Assembly (NCBI RefSeq): GCF_000244975.1
Contig: NZ_CM001440.1
Coordinates: 1,415,538-1,479,537, forward strand
Origin: Saccharomonospora cyanea NA-134
Lineage (GTDB): Bacteria > Actinomycetota > Actinomycetes > Mycobacteriales > Pseudonocardiaceae
Length of the DNA: 64,000 nt
Direction of reading: 5' to 3'
Under the pieces are notes generated by a model, which worked only from the letters and a program-made list of their open reading frames with translations, was not told where the DNA came from and did no database searches. This document shows, piece by piece, positions 1-10,400 of this stretch; within the stretch, counting starts at the first letter, position 1; each line of letters opens with the position of its first letter. The position numbers were made by a program, and so were the translations under genes.

Positions 1-23
1 ACTAGTGCTGACGTGCTGCTTTG

Positions 24-97
24 CGCCCCCGGCAGGACTCGAACCTGCGACCTAGAGATTAGAAGGCTCTTGCTCTATCCAGCTGAGCTACGGAGGC
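24..97 (-). tRNA. tRNA-Arg (anticodon TCT)
   Basis: On the minus strand the sequence folds as a complete cloverleaf. The seven-base acceptor arms (GCCTCCG with CGGGGGC) pair, and the T-loop GGTTCGAGTCC is canonical. The anticodon loop is CTTCTAA, so the anticodon is TCT, reading AGA and AGG. No CCA is encoded. These codons are rare in such high-GC genomes, yet AGG and AGA both appear in the repeat gene at 18238-18507. Confidence 0.95.
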
Positions 98-600
98 TTG
101 TGGCGACCGCACTCGGTCACTGCACGTGACCCAGCTTAGTCGCCGCTACCTGCCTGATCGCTCGATACCGGGGAATCGTTTCACCCCTCACCCGGGCTGG
201 TGACCGAATCTTCGCTCAAGGTAAGCACAATCGTGATCAGCGGACCCGGAGTCGGGCGTAACGGCGAGTCCGGGGGCCAGTTTGAACACGTTTCAAGGCC
301 CCCTGGGGCTCCCAGCCGCCGCCTCCGTGGTGACGACGATCTCTTTTGCGGCGTGCTGTCGTGGCCCCCGGCTCGGCGGCTTGTGTCCGGTCACCCGTGC
401 CCGGCCGGTGACCGGCCGTCGCTGTGAGCGAGACCGGCCACCGACCGGGTGGGCTTCCCGGGACGTCGGGTGGCGGTCGGACGTCCCGGGAACGGGGCCG
501 CGCGGTCGGGGCGGGCGGCGGCCCCGGAACCCACGCCGTCACACACGGGTTCCCCTGCCGTGGTGACGCCGCGGCTCGGACCGGATGGCGGGGAGCGAGT
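98..600. other. intergenic region without a recognisable gene
   Basis: Open frames here are short, lack ribosome sites and have no recognisable protein content. The stretch contains several GC-rich inverted repeats, the best at 457-490. It separates the tRNA-Arg from the inhibitor gene; both are on the minus strand. Confidence 0.6.
457..490. terminator. hairpin, possible terminator of the I36-type gene
   Basis: An 11-bp perfect inverted repeat (457-467 with 480-490, 12-base loop) lies about 110 bases beyond the stop of the minus-strand gene at 601. There is no T-run, as is common in actinobacteria. Its terminator role is inferred. Confidence 0.4.
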
Positions 601-1050
601 TCAGTTCCAGATCTGCACCGCCCGCACCACGTACGGACTTCGTGGCACGAACGTGCCGGGCCCGGGATAGGTGCTGAAGTCCGCCTCCGTGGAACACTGC
701 GCGTCCTGGTAGACGGTCACGTGCCGATCGATGAGATTGCTGAACGAACGCGCCGTCATCCCGTCAGGGAGGGGCCTGCACTCCTCGGGGTTGGTGTTGC
801 GCAGGTCGAGTCGGACGATGGCGCCGCCGTAGCCGGCCTCCGGCCACGCGCAGAACTCACCCGTTTCGCACGCGCTCTCCCCACGGGGCGTACCCGCTTC
901 CGTCTGAGTCGTGGCGGCAGCGGGTGCGACGCCCGACGCCAATGTGAACGCCAGTCCGGACAGGAGCACGACCGCACGACGACGCCGCAGGGCGGTACGG
1001 GTGCTCGTGAGTGCCTCGGCGAAGCTGCGGTGGCGCGGGTGGTGGTTCAC
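601..1050 (-). CDS. secreted peptidase inhibitor I36-family-like protein
   Basis: The product is 149 residues. A signal peptide follows a basic N-terminus (RRRR then a hydrophobic stretch ending near APAAA). The mature domain holds four cysteines, with a CETGEFCAWPEAGYGG segment and a C-terminal YVVRAVQIWN-type strand. This matches the small beta/gamma-crystallin-like I36 inhibitors (SMPI type) of actinomycetes, which are exported and bind metalloproteases. I chose the GTG at 1050 because GAGGGGAG sits 6-7 bases upstream; the frame stays open further upstream without a better start. It is monocistronic. The family is called from cysteine spacing and overall look, so the inhibitor activity is inference. 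Confidence 0.7.
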   Translation of the reverse strand: MNHHPRHRSFAEALTSTRTALRRRRAVVLLSGLAFTLASGVAPAAATTQTEAGTPRGESACETGEFCAWPEAGYGGAIVRLDLRNTNPEECRPLPDGMTARSFSNLIDRHVTVYQDAQCSTEADFSTYPGPGTFVPRSPYVVRAVQIWN

Positions 1051-1364
1051 GGGTGCTCTCCCCTCTCGACGCCGGCCCTGTGGCCGGGGTGGCTGTCGCG
1101 GTCCACGATGGCCGCTCGGTGGGTGGGGAGTCAGCCGGGGAAACGTGGTCCTGTGGACAACCGCGCGGAGGCGCCCCGGAGGAGTGGAAGTTGTCCCCAA
1201 AGGCCCGAGAGTGCTCACTTCGTGTGTCGAATGTGCTACAGCGCCGTACCCGAAAAGTCTTCCCGGACCTTCCGGGAAGGCCGCGAACCCGAACGCGCGA
1301 GCCGTCCCACATCCGGCGCCCTCCGCTGAGGGAGTCTCAGTGAACCGGGCATACCCTCGAAGGC

Positions 1365-3425
1365 GTGTCCGCGGAAGCCGAACCTGACGCCCCCGACAGC
1401 AGCACAGTGAGCGCCGAGAGCGGGGCAGCGCCCCGGCGGCAACGCCGCCGTGCGGCCCTGGGACCGCTCCTGCTCGTGGGCGGCCTGCTCGCCGTCGCCG
1501 TCGCGGTGGGCATCGTCGTGCTCACCGGCGGCCTGAGCTACGGGGTGGCGGGCCTGACCGACCCCGGCGACGTCACCCGCTACGGGATCATGGTCGTGCG
1601 GGTCGGTTCCGACCTGTCCGCGGCGGTGTGCGTCGGCTCGCTGCTGCTGGCCGCGTTCCTCGTGCCGCCCCAGAGGTCGGGAACACTCGACGTGGACGGT
1701 TACGCCGCCCTGCGGACAGCGGGAACGGCGGCGTGGGTGTGGTTCCTCTTCGCGGTCGCGTCGGTGTTCTTCACGGCGGCCGACGGCGCGGGCAAGCCCG
1801 TCACGGCCGTGTTCGATCCCGTGGTACTGCTGAACTACGTCGAGGCCATCGAACAGCCGAAGGGCTGGCTCATCACGGCAGGCGTCGCGTTGCTGCTGGC
1901 ACTGGGCTGTCGCCTGGTGCTGTCGTGGGGCTGGACCGCGGTGCTGTTCTTCGTCTCGATCGGCGGGCTGCTGCCGATCGCCGCCACGGGACACTCCGCG
2001 AGTGGCGGCTCGCACGACGTGGCCACCAACAGCCTGCTGTTCCACCTCGTCGGCGCCGCGCTGTGGGTGGGTGGGCTCATCGCCCTGCTGGCGCACGCCC
2101 GGCGCAGGGGTGACCACCTGCCGTTGGCCGCCTCGCGGTTCTCCACGACGGCGCTGGTCTGCTGGATCGTGCTGGGTGTCTCGGGCGTGGTGAACGCACT
2201 CGTGCGCGTGGCCCCCGACCAGCTCCTCACCACCGACTACGGGCTGGTGGTACTCGCGAAGGTCGTCGCGATCGCGGTGCTCGGCGTGTTCGGCCATCAG
2301 CACCGGAAGCGCAGCGTGCGGGAGCTCGCCGACGGCAGGGGCGGTGGCACGCTGGTGCGGCTGGCCGCCGTCGAGGTACTGGTCATGTTCGTGACGTTCG
2401 GTCTGGCCACGGCGCTGTCCCGCACGCCGCCGCCCCTGGAGATCGCGGCCCAGCCGTCCACCACCGAGCTGCTCATCGGCTACGACCTCGACACCGCACT
2501 CACCCCGCTCGGCGTGTTCACGGAATGGCGTTTCGACCTGGTCTACGGCACGGCGGCCGTCGTGCTCGCCGCGCTCTACCTGGCGGGAGTGCGCAGGCTG
2601 CGGCGCCGGGGCGACGCCTGGCCGGTTGGGCGCACGGTGGCGTGGCTGTCCGGGTGCGCGGTGCTGCTTCTCACCACGTCCTCCGGTCTCGGCCGCTACT
2701 CACCCGCGATGTTCAGCATCCACATGATCGGGCACATGACGCTGAACATGCTGGTGCCGATCCTGCTGGTGCTCGGCGGTCCGGTGACGCTCGCGCTGCG
2801 GGCGCTGCCCCCGGCGGGGCGTAACCGCCCACCGGGGCCCCGGGAGTGGATTCTGGCCCTGGTGCACTCGCCGGTCGCGAAGGTGCTCACCAACCCGATC
2901 GTCGCGCTGGTCCTTTTCGTCGGTTCGTTCTACGCCCTGTACTACTCGGGCCTGTTCGACGTCGCGCTCGACCAGCACTGGGCCCACGTGGCGATGAACG
3001 CGCACTTCCTGCTCGTGGGCTACACGTTCTTCTGGCCGATCATCGGTATCGATCCGGCGCCCCGGCAGTTGCCGCCGCTCGGCAGGCTCGGCCTGCTGCT
3101 GGCGTCCGTGCCGTTCCACGCGTTCTTCGGGGTGATCCTGATGAACATGCAGACGGTGATCGGTGAGAGCTTCTACCGCTCGCTCGACCTCCCGTGGGTG
3201 GACGGCCTGTTGACCGACCAGCGGATCGGTGGCGGTATCGCGTGGGCGTCGGGCGAGCTGCCCGTACTGATCGTCATGATCGCCCTGCTCGTGCAGTGGT
3301 CGCGAAGCGACGAGCGTGAGGCCAAGCGGCGTGACCGCCGGGAGGAAAGCACCGGTGACGCGGAGTTGACCGCCTACAACGCCATGTTGAAGCAGTTGGC
3401 GCAGCGGGGCGGACCACGCGACTGA
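1365..3425 (+). CDS. fused CopD-type copper transport / CtaG-type oxidase assembly membrane protein
   Basis: This 686-residue polytopic protein has a basic cytoplasmic N-terminus followed by many hydrophobic helices. Roughly residues 60-330 resemble the CopD copper-resistance domain, including the segment around GHSASGGSHD and FHLVGAALWVGG. Residues about 400-650 resemble caa3_CtaG, with conserved histidines in FSIHMIGHMTLNM and in HWAHVAMNAHFLLVGY. The CopD-CtaG fusion is typical of actinobacteria and is thought to deliver copper to cytochrome oxidase or move it across the membrane. The tail after residue 640 is charged and cytoplasmic. The start is a GTG with no clear ribosome site. A terminal-oxidase subunit candidate lies at 18791. 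Confidence 0.88.
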   Translation: MSAEAEPDAPDSSTVSAESGAAPRRQRRRAALGPLLLVGGLLAVAVAVGIVVLTGGLSYGVAGLTDPGDVTRYGIMVVRVGSDLSAAVCVGSLLLAAFLVPPQRSGTLDVDGYAALRTAGTAAWVWFLFAVASVFFTAADGAGKPVTAVFDPVVLLNYVEAIEQPKGWLITAGVALLLALGCRLVLSWGWTAVLFFVSIGGLLPIAATGHSASGGSHDVATNSLLFHLVGAALWVGGLIALLAHARRRGDHLPLAASRFSTTALVCWIVLGVSGVVNALVRVAPDQLLTTDYGLVVLAKVVAIAVLGVFGHQHRKRSVRELADGRGGGTLVRLAAVEVLVMFVTFGLATALSRTPPPLEIAAQPSTTELLIGYDLDTALTPLGVFTEWRFDLVYGTAAVVLAALYLAGVRRLRRRGDAWPVGRTVAWLSGCAVLLLTTSSGLGRYSPAMFSIHMIGHMTLNMLVPILLVLGGPVTLALRALPPAGRNRPPGPREWILALVHSPVAKVLTNPIVALVLFVGSFYALYYSGLFDVALDQHWAHVAMNAHFLLVGYTFFWPIIGIDPAPRQLPPLGRLGLLLASVPFHAFFGVILMNMQTVIGESFYRSLDLPWVDGLLTDQRIGGGIAWASGELPVLIVMIALLVQWSRSDEREAKRRDRREESTGDAELTAYNAMLKQLAQRGGPRD

Positions 3426-3504
3426 CCGACGCGCCCTTCGCGTACCGGGTGACCCACCGGTGACCGGGGTGAGGGCGGCCTCGGCCTCGCTCTACGATCG
3501 GGGT

Positions 3505-5181
<1,677 letters not shown>

Positions 5182-5232
5182 CGTCGCACGACGGAGTCCG
5201 AGCCCCGGAGCCGACAGTTGAGGACAGACCCA

Positions 5233-7335
5233 GTGGCGACCACTGAGCAGACAGGCGAAAGCGCGACGGGCGACCGGAGAGCGGCGTCCGGTGGCGTGAC
5301 CGGGGGTTCGGCTTCTGCCGAGCGTCTGGTGGAGCGGGCCTCGGCCCTCCAGGTGAGGGCTCCCGAGTTGGCTCTCATTCTCGGCGAGCGAGCCGCCGCG
5401 GTGGCGGAGGCGTGTGGGAACAACGAACTGTGGGTGCGGGCGGAGAGCCTCGCCGTTCACGCGAAGGTTCGGCTGGGACACCGGGCGTCCACGGTGGGTC
5501 GTGCTGTGACGGCGTTGCGGGCGGCCGAGGACGCGGAACATCCCGTCATCGTGGCGCAGCTGCGCACCGACCTGGCGGTGTGCGCGCGGTCGGTGGGGGC
5601 GCCCCTGACGGGCCTGGCGGCGCTCCGGCCGGTGCTGACCGTCGGCGGGTTGTCGTCGGTGCAGCGTGCCGCGGCGTTGTGTCACCTCGTCGGCTGTCTG
5701 GGCACCTTCGGCCGCAAGGTCGAACTCGACCGGGTGTTGATGGAGGGCGACCGCCTGATCTCCCGTGACTCCCGGCTTCCTGACGACGACCGGTTGATCG
5801 CGAGGGCGTTGTTGCGCGTCGGCGTGTCGGCTCACCGCAGGCGGCACGGTGATCTGGTGAGTGCCGCCGACGCCGCCCGCACGGGGATCGGGTTCCTCGA
5901 CGACTTGGCGGACCCCGGCGCGGACGGCGGTCTGGCGCGCGTCCGGCTGGTCCTCGAACTGGTCTGCGCGTTGCTCGACCGCGGGGACGCGGACCTGGCA
6001 CTCGAGGTGGCAGAACCTCTGCTGGCCGAGCCCGAGCGCGCCGCCGCTGTCGCTCCGATGGCGTGGCTGAGGCTGGCCGTGGCCACTCGCGTGCACCTGG
6101 TCAACGGCTCCGCCGAGACGGCGGCGCGCACACTACGTGAGGCCGTGCACAGTGCGGGCAGGCACGGCCTGTACGCGCTGACGGCGCGGTTGTGGTTGGA
6201 GCTGGCCAACGTCGAGGAGCGCATCGGCGAGGCGAGCGAAGCGATCCAGTGCCTGTACCGCGCCCGGTCCGCCGAGCATCTGTACACGCGCGTGAGCAGC
6301 CAGGCCCGGGCACTGCTCACCGGCGCGTTCGGAGCCGGGGAGCAGGCGCCCGTCGACCTGGCGGAGATGGTGGCCGCGGCAGCGCAGGCCGCCTCGGCGG
6401 CTTCGGGCTCTTCCATGGCGGCGCAGCCTCCCGTCCAGCGGACGTCGTCCCAACCGGTGACCGAGTCCGGCAGGCAGTCCGGTGGTAGGCGCAGGGCCGA
6501 CGAACGCGGCGGCTCGTCGAGGCCCAGGGTCGTGCTGCCGATGCTGCGGCTGGCGGCTTCCGACGAGAGCTCCGCACCGCGGTCGGAGCCGTCGCGGGAC
6601 CCGGCCGCGAACGTGGCCGAAACCCCCGCGCCGAGGACGAGCACGGAAGACAGCGTGTCGGCCACCGAGGTCACCGCCGTCACGCCCGTGATCACCGACG
6701 AGACGCAGCAGCCGGAGCCGAGGCGGCGACGGCGCAAGCCGGAACCCGCCGACTCGGAAACGCCGTCGGACACCACGCGCAAGACCCGGCACGACGCCGA
6801 ACACGGCTCCGTCGCGGCGCGGTCGGTGCTCGACCGGCTGGGGATCTCGCCGGGAGGCGGCGGCCGGCGCCGTGCCGCCGACAAGGACGAGGAAAGTTCC
6901 GCACCCACCCAGCAGGCGGCGCCGGAACAGTCGGAGCCGAGGGCGGCGGACCGGTCGTCGTCCCGTGCCGAGCCGAGTGAACGGCCCGATTCCCAGACCG
7001 ACTCCTACGGCTGGTTGCCCCGGCTCAAGCTGCCGCCGTCGCTGGCCCCGTTGAAGGAGGACTCCGTCCCCTCGGCGGAGGTCTCGGCGAACGGATCGGG
7101 TGACCGGAGCGCGTCGAGCTCCACCACCGACCACGCGGAGCAGTTCTCCAACCCGAGTGCCGCCTACGGTGCGCCCACCGACGACCCGCCACCGGACGCG
7201 GGTCTCGCGGAGCTGCTGGCCAGGGCGCTGGCCGAGCACCAGGCGGGTACCGCGAGCGCCGCGGCGTTGGTGAGGCGGCTCGGCGTGGACGACGAGCAAC
7301 CACCTGTCAACGGCAAGCACCGCGGCAACGGCTAG
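5233..7335 (+). CDS. hypothetical protein: helical-repeat N-terminus, long disordered C-terminus
   Basis: The product is 700 residues with no recognised enzyme motif. Residues about 30-370 are alanine- and leucine-rich amphipathic helices in pairs, resembling a tetratricopeptide or similar alpha-solenoid array (for example ALRAAEDAEHPVIVAQLRTD). From about 375 the chain is low complexity: Ser, Thr, Pro, Glu and Arg rich, with RRRRRK-type basic patches, and is probably disordered. A short ordered segment (SYGWLPRLKLPPSLAPLK) lies near 590, and the last 50 residues form a predicted helix (AELLARALAEHQAG). GTG at 5233 is chosen because AGGA precedes it by 8 bases. It lies between ettA and the NAD-GDH gene on the same strand. 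The function is unknown; a scaffold role is a guess. Confidence 0.75.
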   Translation: MATTEQTGESATGDRRAASGGVTGGSASAERLVERASALQVRAPELALILGERAAAVAEACGNNELWVRAESLAVHAKVRLGHRASTVGRAVTALRAAEDAEHPVIVAQLRTDLAVCARSVGAPLTGLAALRPVLTVGGLSSVQRAAALCHLVGCLGTFGRKVELDRVLMEGDRLISRDSRLPDDDRLIARALLRVGVSAHRRRHGDLVSAADAARTGIGFLDDLADPGADGGLARVRLVLELVCALLDRGDADLALEVAEPLLAEPERAAAVAPMAWLRLAVATRVHLVNGSAETAARTLREAVHSAGRHGLYALTARLWLELANVEERIGEASEAIQCLYRARSAEHLYTRVSSQARALLTGAFGAGEQAPVDLAEMVAAAAQAASAASGSSMAAQPPVQRTSSQPVTESGRQSGGRRRADERGGSSRPRVVLPMLRLAASDESSAPRSEPSRDPAANVAETPAPRTSTEDSVSATEVTAVTPVITDETQQPEPRRRRRKPEPADSETPSDTTRKTRHDAEHGSVAARSVLDRLGISPGGGGRRRAADKDEESSAPTQQAAPEQSEPRAADRSSSRAEPSERPDSQTDSYGWLPRLKLPPSLAPLKEDSVPSAEVSANGSGDRSASSSTTDHAEQFSNPSAAYGAPTDDPPPDAGLAELLARALAEHQAGTASAAALVRRLGVDDEQPPVNGKHRGNG

Positions 7336-7434
7336 CGCGCCACAGGGGGCCTGGCAACCGCTGTTCGGGGGGCGTGGGACAGTAGCGTGGAGAGGCGTGA
7401 CGTTGGGGTCTAGCCAGGACAGTGGAGAGTTGGG

Positions 7435-10400
7435 TTGTCTGACATACACTCGACCGGAACATCGATCCACCCCGGCACGGAGGGCGTGAACACCGACCCG
7501 CCCGGCCGGCCCCGGAGCCCGGAACAGATCCGCGACGAACTCGTCGAGGCGGCCGCCGCGCAGGCGCCGGACATCGCGGACCTCGTCCGGCTGTACTACC
7601 GACTCGTCCCCGCCGAGGAGATCCTCGGTGACGATCCGACCGATCTGGTCGGGGCTGTCAGGTCGCACATGGAACTCGCCCGGCAGCGTGTTCCGGGCAG
7701 GCCGGTCGTCCGGTTGTTCAACCCGAACGCCGCCCACGACGGCTGGGCACGCGAGGCCACGGTCGTGCAGGTCGTCACGGACGACATGCCCTACCTGGTG
7801 GATTCGGTGGCCGCCGAACTGTCCCGCAGCGGGGTTCAGGTGCAGCGCATCGTGCACCCGATCGTGGTCGTGAGCAGGGACGTCACGGGCGCACTGCAGG
7901 AGATCCACCCGAAGGCCGACGTCGCGCAGCCTCCGTCGGGCGCCGCAGCCGAATCGTGGATGTACCTGGAAATCGACCCGATCGGTGACCCGGCGCGGGC
8001 GAGGGACCTGGACAACAAGCTGGTCGCGGTGCTCAGCGACGTTCGCGAGGTCGTCGAGGACACCGACAAGATGACCCAGGCCGCGATCGACATCGCGGTC
8101 TCGCTCGAGGAGCAACCGCCGCCGCTGCCGGACGAGGAGGTCGCGGAGGGCGCCGCGCTGCTGCGTTGGCTCGCCAACCACCACTTCACGTTCCTGGGGT
8201 ACCGCCACTACGAGGTCGTGCCCGAGTCGCAGTCCGGCGAGGAACCCGTGCTGCGGGCGGTGCTCGCGTCCGGCCTCGGCGTGTTGCGGCAGGACAGCCT
8301 CGCCGCGCGCAGTCTCACCAAGGGCCCCGACACGGCGTCGCGCGTGCTGTCTCCCACGCTGCTCGTGCTCACCCACGCGAGCTCACCGTCCACTGTGCAC
8401 CGACCGATCTACCCTTACTACGTCGGTGTGAAGACCTTCGACGACGCGGGCCGGGTCACCGGAGAGCACCGCTTCCTCGGCATGTTCACCTCCTCGGCCC
8501 TGCACGAGGACGTCCTCGACATCCCCGTGGTCAACCGGCGTGTCCGCGAGGTCATCCGCCGGGCCGGGTTCCCGATGGAGTCGTACTCGGGACAGCGGAT
8601 GCTGGACGTGCTGCAGAACTGGCCGCTGGCCGACCTGCTGTCGGCCGACGCGGACTCGCTGTACGCCACGGCCACAGGCGCGATCACGTTGGCCGACCGC
8701 CGCAGACTGCGGTTGTTCCTCCGCAAGGACCCGTACGGGCGTTTCTACTCGTGCCTGGTGTTCCTGCCCCGCGACCGGTACACCACGTGGTCGCGGCTGG
8801 CCATGCAGCAGGTGTTGCTGGACGAGCTCGACGGCACGTCGCTGGAGTACAGCACCCGTCTCGGCGAGACCCTGCTCGCACAGATCCACTTCACCGTGTA
8901 CACCGAGCCGGACGCCGTCACAGAGCCCGACACCGTCCGTATCCAGGAGCGGCTCAACGAAGCCGTCCGCACGTGGGACGACTCGCTGGTGGAGGCGATC
9001 CTGGCCGAGCGCAGGGTGCGCGCGGGCAACGGCAAGGCCGTCACCCTGGCTGGTGAGGAGTCGGCCACCGAGCAGGCGCAGCGGTTCGCCTCCGCCTTCC
9101 CGGAGGCGTACAAGGAGGACTTCGGCGCAGACACCGCGCTGACCGACCTGCGCAGGCTCGAGGCGCTGAGCGAGCCAGGCTCGCTGGACATGTCGTTCTA
9201 CCTGCCCGTGGACGCGGCGCCGGGGGACCGGCGGTTCAAGTTGTACCTGCGGGAGGGCGTCACGCTGTCCACGTTGCTGCCGATGCTGCAGCGGATGGGC
9301 GTCGAGGTGGTGGACCAGCGGCCGTACGAGGTGCGTACCGAGGACGGCAACCAGTGCTGGATCTACGACTTCGGGATGCGGATCGAGCCACGGGTGCTGG
9401 CCGAACTCGGCGACGCCGCCGAGGAGGACCTGCGCGTGCGGTTCCAGGACGCGTTCGCCGCGGCGTGGCACGGGCTCGCCGAGAGCGACGGCTTCAGCGC
9501 GCTGGTGTTGAAGGCGGGGCTCACGTGGCGGCAGGCCGCGGTGCTGCGGGCGTACTCGCGTTACCTGCGGCAGGCCGGATCGCAGTACTCGCAGGGCTAC
9601 ATCGAGGCGGCAGTGCTCGCGCACACGGACGTCGCCAAGGCGCTGGTGCGGCTGTTCGAGTTGCGTTTCGCGCCCGGCCGCGACGACAGCCACCGGGCCG
9701 AGGACGTCGACGCCCAGGTCGCCGAGATCAACTCGATGATCGACGCGGTGACCAGTCTGGACACCGACCGCATCCTGCGGCGCCTGCTGTCGGTCATCTC
9801 CGCGACGCTGCGCACGAACTACTGGGTCACGGACGAGGACGGCTCACCGCGCCCGTACCTGGCGTTCAAACTGGACCCGCAGCGGATTCCCGACCTGCCC
9901 GAACCCCGTCCGGCGTACGAGATCTTCGTCTACTCGCCCCGGGTCGAGGGAGTGCACCTGCGGTTCGGTTCCGTCGCGCGCGGGGGGCTGCGCTGGTCGG
10001 ACCGCCGCGAGGACTTCCGCACCGAGATCCTGGGCCTGGTCAAGGCGCAGGCGGTGAAGAACGCCGTCATCGTCCCGGTGGGCGCGAAGGGCGGCTTCGT
10101 GGTGAAGAACCCGCCGAAGCCGACCGGTGATCCCGGCATCGACAGGGAGAACCACCAGCGCGAGGGCATCGCGTGCTACCGCATGTTCATCTCGGGTCTG
10201 TTGGACCTCACCGACAACCTGGTCGACGGGGTGACGGTGCCCGCGCGGGACGTCGTGCGTTACGACGGCGACGACAACTACCTCGTGGTCGCCGCCGACA
10301 AGGGCACGGCGACGTTCTCCGACATCGCCAACGAGGTGGCGGCCAGCTACGGCTTCTGGCTCGGCGACGCGTTCGCCTCGGGTGGTTCGCGAGGCTACGA

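Noticed and set aside
403-417. Seven-base inverted repeat as an operator
   Set aside because: Short GC palindromes are common by chance here and no promoter lies beside it.
424-1329. Plus-strand frame of about 300 codons before the CopD/CtaG gene
   Set aside because: It runs antisense to the secreted inhibitor gene, which has a ribosome site and signal peptide.
6133-8376. 747-codon antisense frame over the disordered protein and NAD-GDH
   Set aside because: Composition is His/Arg/Gly-rich shadow sequence without start signal or domain.
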